Source: Micrococcales bacterium 72-143 (lineage in GTDB: Bacteria > Actinomycetota > Actinomycetes > Actinomycetales > Microbacteriaceae). From it: DNA of 64,000 nt. This document shows, piece after piece, positions 27,001 to 36,447 of the stretch. The position numbers and the translations under genes were made by a program. How positions within the stretch are numbered: the first letter of the stretch is position 1; every line of letters begins with the position of its first letter. The notes under the pieces were generated by a model. The model was not told the DNA's origin. It did no database searches and saw nothing but the letters and a program-made list of their open reading frames with translations. The stretch spans positions 597,842 to 661,841 of the forward strand of contig MKVM01000003.1 of NCBI GenBank assembly GCA_001898835.1. Direction: 5' to 3'.

Positions 27001-27894
27001 ATGCGCGTCGTCGTCGGGGGAGCATCCGGGATGATCGGCCGCGCGCTCGTGGCGCGGCTGCGCGAGCGCGGGGACCACGTGCTGGTGCTCGTGCGGCGCG
27101 AGACCGAGGCCGCCGAGGAGAGACGGTGGGATCCGTCGACCGGCTACCTCGACCCCGCGGCGTTCGCGGGCGCCGACGCCGTGGTCAATCTGTCGGGAGC
27201 GTCGATCGCGAAGCTCCCCTGGACCAGGCGGCACCGGCACGACATCCTCTCCTCCCGCGTGCAGGCGACCACCGCGATCGTGGGGGCGCTGCACGCCCGG
27301 GCGGATGCCGGCGAGCCCGTGGGCGTGCTCGTGAGCGGATCCGCGGTCGGCGTCTACGGGACGCGTCCGGGCGAGGAGCTCACCGAGGAGTCGGCGCCGG
27401 GCGGAGGCTTCCTCGCCGAGGTCGTGCGCGCGTGGGAGGCGGCGGCGCTCGCCGCGCCCGCGTCGACGCGCGTCGCGCTCGCCCGCACCGGGCTCGTGAT
27501 CGGGCCGGAGGGCGCCGCCGCACCGCTGCGGGTGCTCGCCCGGCTGGGTGTCGCCGGGCCGGTCGGCGGCGGCCGCCAGCAGTGGCCGTGGATCTCGCTC
27601 GACGACGAGGTCCGAGCGCTCGTGCACCTGATCGACGCGGAGCTGACGGGGCCCGTCAACCTCGCCGGCCCGGAGCCCGCGACCGCCGGCCGCGTGGTGC
27701 GCGCCATCGCCGCGGACGCCCACCGGCCGTACTGGCTCCCGGCCCCCGGCTTCGCGATCAGCGGCGCGCTGGGCGAGGCCGGACGCGAACTGCTGCTCGC
27801 CGACCAGTGCGTGCGGCCGGCGGCGCTCACCGCATCCGGCTTCGTCTTCCGGCACGTGACGGTCGAGGATGCGGTGGCCGCGTCGCCCCGGTAG
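27001..27894 (+). CDS. TIGR01777-family NAD(P)-binding epimerase (SDR39U1-like)
   Basis: 297-residue extended SDR relative. Start MRVVVGGASGMIGRALVARL is the Rossmann glycine motif, and VNLSGASIAKLPWTRRHR and VSGSAVGVYGTR are typical of the SDR39U1/YfcH group. Substrate unknown. TAGCGT (26989-26994) lies 6 bases before the ATG, so the mRNA is probably leaderless. Confidence 0.88.
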   Translation: MRVVVGGASGMIGRALVARLRERGDHVLVLVRRETEAAEERRWDPSTGYLDPAAFAGADAVVNLSGASIAKLPWTRRHRHDILSSRVQATTAIVGALHARADAGEPVGVLVSGSAVGVYGTRPGEELTEESAPGGGFLAEVVRAWEAAALAAPASTRVALARTGLVIGPEGAAAPLRVLARLGVAGPVGGGRQQWPWISLDDEVRALVHLIDAELTGPVNLAGPEPATAGRVVRAIAADAHRPYWLPAPGFAISGALGEAGRELLLADQCVRPAALTASGFVFRHVTVEDAVAASPR

Positions 27895-27951
27895 GGCACG
27901 TCCGAGGCACCCCGGGCGGCCGACGCCCGCGGGCGAACGTAGGATGGGCGG

Positions 27952-28584
27952 GTGCCCACCGAAGCCTCGCCCGCTCTCGGAGCGCCGGACACCTGGGTCG
28001 CTCCGCTCGCGCGAGCCGTGCCGGCGCTCGTGCTCGGACTCGTCATCACCTTCAGCCAGGACCACTCCGCGCCGTTCGGCCTCGTCGGCTTCGGGGTCTT
28101 CGCCGTGGTGACGGCCGCGGTGCTGCTCGCCTCGGGCCTGCGCGCCGACCGCGGCGCGCGTGGTCTCGTGCTGCTGCAGGGGGTCGTGACCGCGGTGGCA
28201 GGCATCGCGGCGCTCGTCGCCCCCGCGGGTGGGCTCGGCTACCTCGTGCTCGTGGTGAGCGCCTGGGCGATCGTCGCCGGTGCGCTCGAGGCCGTCAACG
28301 GCATCCGCTTCCGCCGGGGCCGGATCGCGGCGCGCGACTGGCTCGTCACCGGCGTGCTGACCGTGCTGCTGGGCCTCGCCTTCCTGCTCGTGCCGCAGAC
28401 GTTCTCGGATCCGTACGCGATCGAGGACAAGGGCGAGGTCGTGTTCGCCGGCACCGTCACCGCGGAGATCCTGCTGGTCGGCATCCTGGGCGCCTGGGCG
28501 ATCATCGCCGGCGTGCAGCTGGCGATCGCCGCGGGCTCCCTGCGCGTGCCGCGCACCGCATCCGCGAAGGCCGTCGGGGCATGA
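27952..28584 (+). CDS. DUF308/HdeD-like multi-pass membrane protein
   Basis: 210-residue protein with about six membrane helices arranged in repeated pairs (ALVLGLVITFSQ, GLVGFGVFAVVTAAVLLASG, GLVLLQGVVTAVAGIAALVA, YLVLVVSAWAIVAGALEAVNGIR, LVTGVLTVLLGLAFLLVPQ, ILLVGILGAWAIIAGVQLA). The AWAIVAGALE-type repeat is typical of the HdeD/DUF308 group. Function unknown. TAGGAT (27940-27945) lies 6 bases before the GTG, so the transcript is probably leaderless. It is coupled to the next gene by ATGA. Confidence 0.75.
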   Translation: MPTEASPALGAPDTWVAPLARAVPALVLGLVITFSQDHSAPFGLVGFGVFAVVTAAVLLASGLRADRGARGLVLLQGVVTAVAGIAALVAPAGGLGYLVLVVSAWAIVAGALEAVNGIRFRRGRIAARDWLVTGVLTVLLGLAFLLVPQTFSDPYAIEDKGEVVFAGTVTAEILLVGILGAWAIIAGVQLAIAAGSLRVPRTASAKAVGA

Positions 28585-28883
28585 GCGGAAAGACCCCGGC
28601 GCCCAGCAGGCGCGACAGGATGCGGCCCGCCGAGCTGCTCGGCATGGCGGCGGTCTTCGGGGTGTTCGTCGGCGGCTTCGTGTTCATGGGCAGCCGCGAG
28701 TGGGGTCTCTCGCTCATCATGGCGGGCGTCGCCTTCATCGCCTCGCTCGTCATCCTCGCGACGCTGCTCATCGCGGTCGGCCCGAAGATCGACGACGAAC
28801 GCGTCGACCCGGTCGACCCGGATGCGCCCTCCGGCTCCGCGGGCTCCGTGCACCGCGACCCGCACCGCCCCCGGGGCCACTGA
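28581..28883 (+). CDS. Small two-helix membrane protein, function unknown
   Basis: 100-residue protein with a basic N-terminus (MSGKTPAPSRRDRMR), two membrane helices (LLGMAAVFGVFVGGFVFMG and LIMAGVAFIASLVILATLLIAVG) and an acidic, proline-rich tail. It overlaps the upstream gene by 4 bases. I do not recognise a family. Confidence 0.7.
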   Translation: MSGKTPAPSRRDRMRPAELLGMAAVFGVFVGGFVFMGSREWGLSLIMAGVAFIASLVILATLLIAVGPKIDDERVDPVDPDAPSGSAGSVHRDPHRPRGH

Positions 28884-28915
28884 CCTCGGCGTCCGCTCGA
28901 CGTCGCATCCTGCCC

Positions 28916-29005
28916 GTCTCAGAAATGCAGGAGAATCCGCCGCCCCGGCCCGAGGTGCCGGGGAGGCATCCTCGTCGTCGGCAGGATCTCCTGCATTTCT
29001 GAGAC
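28916..29005. repeat. Long inverted repeat (90-base hairpin)
   Basis: GTCTCAGAAATGCAGGAGA (28916-28934) is perfectly complementary to TCTCCTGCATTTCTGAGAC (28987-29005). Pairing continues inward through ATCC/GGAT with one extra base. A second inner stem GCCCCGG/CCGGGG lies in the loop. It stands between converging genes, so it can act as a bidirectional terminator. The AT-rich arms are unusual here and look like a mobile palindromic element. Confidence 0.85.
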
Positions 29006-29035
29006 AGCGGACGGAGGCGGCGTGGCGCGCCCGCG

Positions 29036-30418
29036 TCAGTCGAGGTAGTCGACCAGCTCCGACGCGAGGCCCGTGTACGTCGCGGGGGTGAGGGCCAGCA
29101 GGCGCTGCTTCGCGGCGTCGCCGATGTCGAGGCCCCGGATGAACTCCGCGAGGTCGGCGGACGTCGCCCGCCTGCCGCGGGTCAGCTCCTTGAGCAGCGC
29201 ATAGGGGTCGGCGATCGAGGATCGTCCCGCCGTCACCTCGGCGCGGATGACCGTCTGGATCGCCTCGCCGAGCACCTCCCAGTTGGCGTCGAGGTCGGCG
29301 GCGAGCGCCTCGGCGTTCACGGCGATCTCGCCGAGCCCCTTCAGCAGGTTGTCGAGCGCGAGCACCGAGTGGCCGAGGGCGACGCCGATGTTGCGCTGCG
29401 TCGTCGAGTCGGTGAGGTCGCGTTGCAGCCGGCTCGTCGTGAGGGTCGCGGCGAGGGCGTCGAGCAGGGCGCTCGAGAGCTCGAGGTTCGCCTCGGCGTT
29501 CTCGAAGCGGATGGGGTTGATCTTGTGCGGCATCGTCGACGAGCCGGTCGCACCCGGCTGCGGGATCTGCGTGAGGTAGCCCATCGAGATGTAGGTCCAC
29601 ACATCCGTCGCCAGGTTGTGCAGGATGCGGTTGGCGTGCGCGACGCGCCCGAACAGCTCCGCCTGCCCGTCGTGCGACTCGATCTGCGTCGTGAGCGGGT
29701 TCCAGCTGAGCCCGAGGTGCGTCACGAACTCGCGCGACAGCGCCGGCCAGTCGGCATCCGGATCCGCGGCGAGGTGGGCGGAGAAGGTTCCGGTGGCGCC
29801 GGAGAACTTGGCGGGGAACTCGACGGCGACGATGCGCGCGCGCTGCCGCTGCAGGCGATGCACGACGACGGCGATCTCCTTGCCGAAGGTGGTCGGCGTC
29901 GCGGGCTGGCCGTGGGTGTGGGCGAGCATCGGCTGGGCGCGGTGCTCCAGCGCGAGGGCGCGCAGCGCTTCGAGCACGGCGTCGAAGCGCGGCAGCCACA
30001 CGTCGTGCAGGGCCGCGCGCAGGGTGATGCCGTAGGAGAGGTTGTTGACGTCCTCGCTCGTGCACGCGAAGTGGGTGAGCTCGGCGAGAGCCGTCAGTCC
30101 CTGGCGGACGAGCTGCTGGCGCACGAGGTACTCGACGGCCTTGACGTCGTGGCGGGTCGTCGCCTCGAGCCGGGCGAGCTCGTCGATCTCGGGCTGGCCG
30201 AACCCGGAGGCCCAGCTGCGCAGTGCGCGGGCCTGCTCCGCGTCGACGGGCTCGGCCCCGAACATCCGGTGGTCGGCCAGGAACAGCAGCCACTCCACCT
30301 CGACGTGCACGCGGGCCCGGTTGAGTCCGGCCTCCGAGAGGTGGTCGCCGAGGCCCTCGACCGCGGCGCGGTAGCGGCCGTCGAGCGGACTGAGCGGCTG
30401 GGGGGGAAGCGGACTCAC
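29036..30418 (-). CDS. purB: Adenylosuccinate lyase
   Basis: Fumarase/aspartase-superfamily lyase that acts twice in purine synthesis. 460 residues from the GTG at 30418 (MSPLPPQPLSPLDGRYRAAV). Conserved parts: HFACTSEDVNNLSYG, QPMLAHTHGQPATPTTFGKE and the C3 signature GSSTMPHKINPIRFENAE. The LSPLDGRY start and length mark the long, proteobacterial/E. coli-like subtype. It overlaps the phosphatase gene stop by 3 bases (GTGA). Confidence 0.95.
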   Translation of the reverse strand: MSPLPPQPLSPLDGRYRAAVEGLGDHLSEAGLNRARVHVEVEWLLFLADHRMFGAEPVDAEQARALRSWASGFGQPEIDELARLEATTRHDVKAVEYLVRQQLVRQGLTALAELTHFACTSEDVNNLSYGITLRAALHDVWLPRFDAVLEALRALALEHRAQPMLAHTHGQPATPTTFGKEIAVVVHRLQRQRARIVAVEFPAKFSGATGTFSAHLAADPDADWPALSREFVTHLGLSWNPLTTQIESHDGQAELFGRVAHANRILHNLATDVWTYISMGYLTQIPQPGATGSSTMPHKINPIRFENAEANLELSSALLDALAATLTTSRLQRDLTDSTTQRNIGVALGHSVLALDNLLKGLGEIAVNAEALAADLDANWEVLGEAIQTVIRAEVTAGRSSIADPYALLKELTRGRRATSADLAEFIRGLDIGDAAKQRLLALTPATYTGLASELVDYLD

Positions 30419-30933
30419 GGGACTCCCTGTCGGATGGCGGGCTCGAGCTGCCGGAAGAGCGAGGTGCAGGCCCGTTCGATCGCGACGAGCACCGTGTCGA
30501 ACATGGCGGCGTCCGAGTAGTACGGATCCGGCACGTCCATTGTCGCAGCTTCGGGGTCGAAGCCGAGGAGCAGCTGCACCTTGCTGCGGTCGGCATCCGT
30601 GGCCGCCCACTCGCGGAGGACGCGCTCGTGGCCCCGGTCGAACGCCACGACGAGGTCGAGCTCGGGGAACCAGGCCGGGTCGAACTGCCGCGCCCGGTGC
30701 CGGCCCGCGTCGTAGCCGTGCGCCTCGAGGGCGGCGAGGGTGCGCGGGTCGGCGCTCTCGCCCACGTGCCAGTCGCCCGTGGCGGCCGAGGTGACCGCGA
30801 TCGACGCGGCGTAGCCGGTGCCGGAGACGATGCTGCGCATGATCGCCTCCGCCATCGGGGAACGGCAGATGTTCCCCGTGCAGACGAAGCAGATGCGGAA
30901 CACGGCCGGTTCGGTCGTGCGCGCGAAGGCCAT
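30415..30933 (-). CDS. Low molecular weight protein tyrosine phosphatase
   Basis: 172-residue phosphatase with the P-loop ICFVCTGNICRSPMAEAI (C-x5-R) near residue 17 and the acid loop VPDPYYSD near 135. The ATG at 30933 follows a CACAAT -10-like element at leaderless distance; the frame opens much further upstream without coding signals. It is coupled to purB. The substrate is unknown; actinobacterial homologues act on tyrosine phosphoproteins. Confidence 0.9.
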   Translation of the reverse strand: MAFARTTEPAVFRICFVCTGNICRSPMAEAIMRSIVSGTGYAASIAVTSAATGDWHVGESADPRTLAALEAHGYDAGRHRARQFDPAWFPELDLVVAFDRGHERVLREWAATDADRSKVQLLLGFDPEAATMDVPDPYYSDAAMFDTVLVAIERACTSLFRQLEPAIRQGVP

Positions 30934-30984
30934 GACGCCATTGTGACGCCTCCGCCGGTGGCACGGCACCCCTCCTCCCCGGAT

Positions 30985-31020
30985 CGACAGCGGCTCGCCC
31001 ATCCCCAGATTCCGCTGTCG
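30985..31020. repeat. 9-bp inverted repeat in a divergent promoter region
   Basis: CGACAGCGG (30985-30993) and CCGCTGTCG (31012-31020) are perfect complements 18 bases apart, between the divergent phosphatase and WXG100-like genes. It could be an operator or a palindromic element. Confidence 0.55.
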
Positions 31021-31079
31021 CCGCTCCGGTCCCGGACGCCCGCGAGCACCATGTCCTCGACAGAGGGAGAGGAGTCGGG

Positions 31080-31328
31080 ATGCCGTCGGATCCGATCGAG
31101 ATCGAGCGGGCGCGCGACCGCCTGCAGCAGCTGGTCGTGCTGCATCGCACCGCCGCGGCGCGCGCCGCCCGCCCGCCGCTCGTCGAGGAGACGGCGTGGC
31201 GTGGCCCCGCCTACTTCGCGTACCGGATGCGCGCGGAGGGTGTCGCCGCCGCGTTGTCCCGCGTTGTGGGCGAGCTCGACGACGCCGTAGTGCTCGCGCG
31301 GGAGGAGCTGGCACGTGCCCTCCGCTGA
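31080..31328 (+). CDS. WXG100-like small helical protein
   Basis: 82-residue protein with two predicted helices and a W-R-G at residues 40-42 in the turn (EETAWRGPAYFAYRM), followed by an amphipathic helix [28 protein letters not shown]. Size, helix-WxG-helix layout and the WxGPA context resemble ESX/type VII WXG100 proteins. GGGAGAGGAG lies before the ATG. The stop overlaps the next gene by 14 bases, so the two are coupled. No secretion ATPase is in the window, so a secretion role is inference. Confidence 0.6.
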   Translation: MPSDPIEIERARDRLQQLVVLHRTAAARAARPPLVEETAWRGPAYFAYRMRAEGVAAALSRVVGELDDAVVLAREELARALR

Positions 31329-32751
31329 GCTCCTCGACGCGGTGCCCGTCGCGCCCGACGTCACCCCCGCGAGCCCGCTCATCGTCCGTTCCGGCGGCTC
31401 CGTGCTCGTCGCGACGGATGCGCTCCTCGCGCACCTGCCGGCCCTCGCCGAGCTGGCCGACGGCGTGGAGTCGGACGCGCATCGCCTCGCGCTGATCTCG
31501 CTCGACCTGCCGGGAGGGGCGCTGCGATCCGCGCTCGACCGCTGCGAGGCGAGCGGCTTCGCGCTCGCCGACGAGCTGCGCGGACTGCGCCTCGCCGTCG
31601 CGACCGCGGAGGCCTCCTACGAGCTCGCCGAGCGCACGGCGACCTGGCTGCAGGATGCCGCATCCGACTGGGGTGCCTCGGTGCTCGCCCGGGTCGGCGC
31701 GCAGTTCCTGCCGGGCGCCGCGCTCAGCGGCTTCCTCGCGTGGAAGCTCGCGCCCGGAGACGATGCCGAGAAGAAGCGCGCCCTGCAGAAGCTCATGCTC
31801 GACAACCCGCGGCTCATCACGAGCCCCGGGTTCTCGACGCTCGTGCGGCGCGTCGTATCGGGCACGGATGACGCGGTGCTCGGCCTCGCGGGCGCCCCGC
31901 CCTGGCTGGGTGTGCTGCTCGGCGAGCACGGCCTCGGGATCATGGGCGTCGACACCAGCGCGGCGGCGCTCATCGTGGCGGGCGGCGCGAGCGGAACCGG
32001 CTACTTCACCGAGACGCCGGTCCGGGTCGAGCGCGTATCGGAGCAGCGCACGGCCACCGCGCCGGCGGGCGCCGTGGACCGGCTCGCGCGAGTGCCCGAC
32101 GAACGGCAGGTGCGGATCGAGCGCTACCTCGCGCCCGGCGAGCCGCCGCGCTACGTCGTGTACGTCGCGCCGACGCAGACCTTCTCGCCGATGGCCGACC
32201 ACGAGCCGTGGGATCTCACGAGCAACGTGGCGGGGGTTGCCGGGCTGCCCGCGGGCTCGATCCGCGCGACAGAGCTCGCGATGGCGGATGCCGGCATCAC
32301 CTCGGCGGACGAGGTGGTGTTCGTGGGGTTCTCGCAGGGCGGGCTCGTCGCGGACGCGCTCGCCGCATCCGGGAGCTGGAACACGGTGGGCCTCGAGACC
32401 TACGGCGACCCCGGGGGCGGGATCGAGCTGCCCGAGGGCATCCGGGGCGTCGCGGTGCGGCACAGCGACGACTTCGTCGTGGCGACCGGCGGCCCGCAGG
32501 GGGCCACCGACCGCACGATCGTCGAACGACGTGCCTACCCCGAGGGCTCGGACATCCCGACCGACAAGCCGGCGCCCGCGCACCAGCGGCGTGCATACGA
32601 GGAGACGGCGCGCCTGCTCGACGCGGCGCGGTCACCCGAGCTGCGGGCTGAGCTCGACGCGCTCGACGCCTTCACGCGCGACTACCCGAACCGGGAGGGC
32701 GCCGAGATCACGACCCTCCGCTACCGGGCCGAGCGGGCGCCCGCGGGGTGA
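31315..32751 (+). CDS. Large protein with alpha/beta-hydrolase nucleophile motif, coupled to WXG100-like gene
   Basis: 478 residues. The N-terminal 220 residues are helical and alanine-rich, resembling an LXG/ESX-type tail-binding region ([38 protein letters not shown] in pieces). The rest has the hydrolase motif [17 protein letters not shown] with S340 as the likely nucleophile. [11 protein letters not shown] after it and H383 in [10 protein letters not shown] could complete a triad. No signal peptide is seen. I do not recognise a named family. It may be a lipase-like effector exported with the small partner. Confidence 0.6.
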   Translation: MPSAELLDAVPVAPDVTPASPLIVRSGGSVLVATDALLAHLPALAELADGVESDAHRLALISLDLPGGALRSALDRCEASGFALADELRGLRLAVATAEASYELAERTATWLQDAASDWGASVLARVGAQFLPGAALSGFLAWKLAPGDDAEKKRALQKLMLDNPRLITSPGFSTLVRRVVSGTDDAVLGLAGAPPWLGVLLGEHGLGIMGVDTSAAALIVAGGASGTGYFTETPVRVERVSEQRTATAPAGAVDRLARVPDERQVRIERYLAPGEPPRYVVYVAPTQTFSPMADHEPWDLTSNVAGVAGLPAGSIRATELAMADAGITSADEVVFVGFSQGGLVADALAASGSWNTVGLETYGDPGGGIELPEGIRGVAVRHSDDFVVATGGPQGATDRTIVERRAYPEGSDIPTDKPAPAHQRRAYEETARLLDAARSPELRAELDALDAFTRDYPNREGAEITTLRYRAERAPAG

Positions 32752-32752
32752 G

Positions 32753-33169
32753 CTACGAGTTCCGCTTGCGGGTGAGTGGCCGGAAGATGATGCCGATGAG
32801 CCAGCCGATGACGCCGAGCACGAGCGCGCCCAGCACGCCCCACCAGAAGCTCTCCACCGAGAGGCCGAAGCCGGTGAGGGTCGAGATCCACGCGACCAGC
32901 AGGAACAGCAGCCCGTTCACGATGAGGGAGATGAGGCCGAGCGTCAGGATGTAGAGGGGGAAGGCGACGATGCGGATGGCCGTGCCGATCACCCCGTTCA
33001 CGATGCCGAACACGACGGCGAGCAGCACGTAGGTCCAGAACAGGGGCCACGACCAGCTCGTCGCGTCGGCCGCGGCGTCCCAGGAGGCGACCTGGACGTG
33101 CGGGTTCAGGATGAGCACCGTCAGCCAGAGGGCGAGGGCGTTGATCAGCAGGCGCACCAGGAATCGCAT
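32753..33169 (-). CDS. Phage-holin-4-family (DUF1469-like) membrane protein
   Basis: 138-residue protein with four membrane helices: [63 protein letters not shown] and [18 protein letters not shown]. The TLGL..LIVNGL core is the mycobacterial 4-TMS phage holin superfamily pattern; despite the name these are usually housekeeping chromosomal proteins. It converges on the hydrolase gene with 1 base between them. Confidence 0.8.
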   Translation of the reverse strand: MRFLVRLLINALALWLTVLILNPHVQVASWDAAADATSWSWPLFWTYVLLAVVFGIVNGVIGTAIRIVAFPLYILTLGLISLIVNGLLFLLVAWISTLTGFGLSVESFWWGVLGALVLGVIGWLIGIIFRPLTRKRNS

Positions 33170-33229
33170 GCCGCCATCATCCCACCGGCACCCCGGATCG
33201 GACACCCTCCCCGCCCTAGGCTTGACCGC

Positions 33230-34285
33230 ATGGCCGTCATCCTGCGCCCCGAGATCGCCGCCCTCGACCCCTACCGGCAGGGCCGCCCCGCCCCCGCCGA
33301 CGCCTTCAAGCTCTCCAGCAACGAGAGCCCGTTCCCCACCCTGCCCGCCGTGACGGAGGCGATCGCCGCCGCGAGCGTCGCCCGCTACCCCGACGGGAGC
33401 GCGAGCGGCCTGCGGGTGCGGCTCGCCGAGCGCTTCGGGGTGACCGTCGACGAGGTGCACGTCGGCGCCGGGTCGGTGTCGATCCTGCACCAGCTCGCGC
33501 AGGCCGCGGCCGGCCCCGGCGACGAGATCCTCTACTCCTGGCGCTCCTTCGAGGCCTACCCCGGCATCGTCACCGTGTCGGGCGCCACGAGTGTCACCGT
33601 TCCGAACCGCGCCGACGGATCCCACGACCTTCCGGCGATGGCGGCCGCCGTCACCGAACGCACCCGCCTGGTGCTCGTCTGCACCCCCAACAACCCGACG
33701 AGCGCCATCGTCACGGGCCCCGAGTTCGAGGCGTTCATGGCGGAGGTTCCCGACACCGTGCTCGTCGCGCTCGACGAGGCGTACCGCGAGTTCGTGACCG
33801 ACCCCGACGCCGTCGACGGCATCCCGCTGCTCGAGCGCTACCCGAACCTCGTCGTGCTGCGCACCTTCTCGAAGGCCTACGGCCTCGCAGGGCTCCGGGT
33901 CGGCTACGCGATCGGCCCCGCCTACGTGCTCGACGCCTGCCGCGCCACCGCGATCGCCCTCTCGGTCACCGAGCCCGCCCAGCGTGCGGCGCTCGCCGCC
34001 CTCGACCACGAGCAGGAGTACCGTCCGCAGCTCGCCGAGCTCGTCGAGCGGCGAGACCGCATCCGCGACGGCCTGCGGGCGCAGGGCTGGCAGATCCCGG
34101 AGCCGCAAGGCAACTTCGTCTGGCTGCCGACCGGTGAGCACACCGCCGCCGCCGCCCAGCTGCTCGAGGCCCACGGCATCGTCGCGCGGGTCTTCGCCCC
34201 CGAGGGGATCCGCGTGACGGTGGGCGAGGAGGAGTCTGTCGACAGACTCCTAGCGGCCGCCGACGAGGTTGTGCGCACCCTCTGA
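33230..34285 (+). CDS. HisC-type aminotransferase (histidinol-phosphate/aromatic)
   Basis: 351-residue fold-type I PLP enzyme. [43 protein letters not shown] and [18 protein letters not shown] (PLP lysine) follow the HisC pattern. It stands outside a his operon, so an aromatic amino acid or phenylalanine aminotransferase role (Pat-like) is as likely as histidinol phosphate. TAGGCT (33217-33222) lies 7 bases before the ATG: leaderless. Confidence 0.88.
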   Translation: MAVILRPEIAALDPYRQGRPAPADAFKLSSNESPFPTLPAVTEAIAAASVARYPDGSASGLRVRLAERFGVTVDEVHVGAGSVSILHQLAQAAAGPGDEILYSWRSFEAYPGIVTVSGATSVTVPNRADGSHDLPAMAAAVTERTRLVLVCTPNNPTSAIVTGPEFEAFMAEVPDTVLVALDEAYREFVTDPDAVDGIPLLERYPNLVVLRTFSKAYGLAGLRVGYAIGPAYVLDACRATAIALSVTEPAQRAALAALDHEQEYRPQLAELVERRDRIRDGLRAQGWQIPEPQGNFVWLPTGEHTAAAAQLLEAHGIVARVFAPEGIRVTVGEEESVDRLLAAADEVVRTL

Positions 34286-34320
34286 CCGGCGCGGAATGCC
34301 GCGCGGCTAGGGTAGAGCGC

Positions 34321-35439
34321 ATGTCCTACACCGAGGCGACGGTCCAGCTGCTCTCGCCCCAGGGGTCGCTCATCGAGAACGACGCGACGGCACCGTATCT
34401 CCCGCTCATCCGCGACCTCGACGAGAGCCTGCTGCTCGACTTCCACCGGCAGATGGTCGTCGTCCGCCGCTTCGACATCGAGGCGGGCAACCTGCAGCGG
34501 CAGGGTCAGCTGGCCCTCTGGATCCCCAGCCTCGGCCAGGAGGCCGCCCAGGTCGGCTCCGGCTACGCGGCCCGCACCCAGGACCACATCTTCCCCGCCT
34601 ACCGCGAGCACGCCGTCGGCCGCATCCGCGGGCTCGACCTCGTCAAGATCATCGAGATGCTGCGCGGCCTCAGCCACGGCGGCTGGAACCCGGCCGACAC
34701 CGGCAACTTCCACCTCTTCACCCTCGTGATCGGCTCGCAGGCGCTGCACGCCACCGGCTACGCCATGGGGATGCGGTTCGACGGCGTCGTCGGAACCGGC
34801 GACCCCGAGGTCGATGCGGCCACCCTCGTCTACTTCGGTGACGGCGCCACGAGCCAGGGCGACGTCAACGAGGCCTTCGTGTTCGCCGCGAGCTACCACA
34901 CCCCCCAGGTGTTCTTCCTGCAGAACAACCACTGGGCGATCTCCGTGCCGGTCGAGCGCCAGTCCCGCACCCCCCTCTACCTGCGTCCCGCCGGCTTCGG
35001 CATCCCGAGCGTGCAGATCGACGGCAACGACGTGCTCGCGAGCTACGCCGCCACGCGCCTCGGCCTCGACGCCGCGCGCGCCGGCGAGGGTCCCCGCTTC
35101 ATCGAGGCGCTCACCTACCGGATGGGCGCGCACACCACGAGCGACGACCCCACGAAGTACCGCGAGGACGAGGAGACCCGGTTCTGGAGCGAGCGCGACC
35201 CGATCGCGCGCTACGAGGCCTACCTCCGCGCGCAGGGGGTGGGCGAGGAGTTCTTCCGCGAGGTCGCGACCGAGGCCGAGGATCTCGCGGCCGACGCGCG
35301 GCGCCGCACGCTCGAGCTGACGGACCCGCCCACCACCAAGGTCTTCGAGCACGTCTACACCGACGCGCATCCGCTGGTCGCCGAGCAGGCCGACTGGTTC
35401 GCCGCCTTCGAGGCCGGATACGAGGGGGCCGCGGAGTGA
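34321..35439 (+). CDS. 2-oxoacid dehydrogenase E1 alpha subunit (branched-chain or pyruvate)
   Basis: Thiamine diphosphate E1 alpha chain of 372 residues. The N-terminus has LLDFHRQMVVVRRFDIEAG; the TPP motif GDGATSQGDVNEAFVFAASYHTPQVFFLQNNHWAIS is intact, with RMGAHTTSDDPTKYR after it. It overlaps the E1 beta gene by 4 bases. TAGGGT (34308-34313) lies 7 bases before the ATG, so the operon is probably leaderless. Substrate is not decided by sequence: in actinobacteria such three-gene sets are usually branched-chain ketoacid dehydrogenases, since pyruvate is handled by AceE. Confidence 0.9.
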   Translation: MSYTEATVQLLSPQGSLIENDATAPYLPLIRDLDESLLLDFHRQMVVVRRFDIEAGNLQRQGQLALWIPSLGQEAAQVGSGYAARTQDHIFPAYREHAVGRIRGLDLVKIIEMLRGLSHGGWNPADTGNFHLFTLVIGSQALHATGYAMGMRFDGVVGTGDPEVDAATLVYFGDGATSQGDVNEAFVFAASYHTPQVFFLQNNHWAISVPVERQSRTPLYLRPAGFGIPSVQIDGNDVLASYAATRLGLDAARAGEGPRFIEALTYRMGAHTTSDDPTKYREDEETRFWSERDPIARYEAYLRAQGVGEEFFREVATEAEDLAADARRRTLELTDPPTTKVFEHVYTDAHPLVAEQADWFAAFEAGYEGAAE

Positions 35440-36416
35440 CCGAGCGGATGCTGCCCATGGCGAAGGCCATCAACGAGGGGCTGCGCGCGGCCCTCGCGGC
35501 CGACCCGAAGGTGCTGCTGATGGGTGAGGACATCGGCACCCTCGGCGGTGTCTTCCGCGTCACCGAGGGGCTCAAGGCCGAGTTCGGCGAGGATCGCGTG
35601 CTCGACACCCCGCTCGCCGAGTCCGGCATCGTCGGCACCGCGATCGGCCTCGCGATGCGCGGCTACCGGCCCGTGTGCGAGGTGCAGTTCGACGGCTTCA
35701 TCTACCCGGGCTTCGACCAGATCACCTCCCAGCTCGCGAAGCTCACCTACCGGCACGAGGGCGACCAGTCGTTCCCCGTCGTCATCCGGGTCCCCTACGG
35801 CGGGCACATCGGCGCCGTCGAGCACCACCAGGAGAGCCCCGAGGCGTACTTCGCGCACACCCCCGGCCTGCGGGTCGTGAGCCCCGCCACCCCCAACGAC
35901 GGCTACTGGATGATCCAGCAGGCGATCGCCTCCAACGACCCCGTGCTGTTCTTCGAGCCGAAGAGCCGCTACTGGGTGAAGGGCGAGGTCGCCGACGACG
36001 GCGTGCCCGCTCCGCTGCACCAGAGCCGCGTCGTGCGCACCGGAACCCAGGTGACCCTCGTCGGCCACGGCGCCATGGTGGCCCAGCTGCTGCAGGCGGC
36101 CGAGGTCGCGGCGGCCGAGGGGACCAGCGTCGAGGTGATCGACCTGCGGTCGCTCTCGCCCATCGACTACGCGCCGATCGTCGCATCCGTTCACAAGACC
36201 GGGCGTCTCGTCGTCGCACAGGAGGCCCCCGGCAACGTCTCCGTCGGATCGGAGGTCGCCGCGACCGTCGCCGAGAGGGCGTTCTACTCGCTCGAGGCGC
36301 CCGTGCTGCGCGTCTCCGGCTTCGACACCCCGTTCCCGCCCGCCAAGCTCGAGGGCGTGTACCTTCCGGATGTCGACCGCATCCTCGAGGCCGTCGACCG
36401 CGCCCTCGCCTACTGA
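35436..36416 (+). CDS. 2-oxoacid dehydrogenase E1 beta subunit
   Basis: 326-residue transketolase-like beta chain. [54 protein letters not shown] and [27 protein letters not shown] are all typical. Starts on the GTG in the alpha gene stop. Acts with the alpha chain as E1 heterotetramer. Confidence 0.92.
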   Translation: MTERMLPMAKAINEGLRAALAADPKVLLMGEDIGTLGGVFRVTEGLKAEFGEDRVLDTPLAESGIVGTAIGLAMRGYRPVCEVQFDGFIYPGFDQITSQLAKLTYRHEGDQSFPVVIRVPYGGHIGAVEHHQESPEAYFAHTPGLRVVSPATPNDGYWMIQQAIASNDPVLFFEPKSRYWVKGEVADDGVPAPLHQSRVVRTGTQVTLVGHGAMVAQLLQAAEVAAAEGTSVEVIDLRSLSPIDYAPIVASVHKTGRLVVAQEAPGNVSVGSEVAATVAERAFYSLEAPVLRVSGFDTPFPPAKLEGVYLPDVDRILEAVDRALAY

Positions 36417-36447
36417 CCAGCTTCTCGACCCACACGGAGGAGGCCCC

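Noticed and set aside
26202..28580. Upstream extension of the small membrane protein at 28581 to an 893-codon frame
   Set aside because: It covers GH16, epimerase and DUF308 genes in wrong frames; the ATG at 28581 gives normal ATGA coupling.
28239..31382. Open frame of 1047 codons on the minus strand covering purB and its neighbours
   Set aside because: It runs out of frame with purB and the phosphatase; composition is arginine and proline rich, a GC-rich shadow.
32753..33169. Prophage remnant, because of the phage-holin family name
   Set aside because: No other phage genes are near; this family is usually a chromosomal membrane protein.
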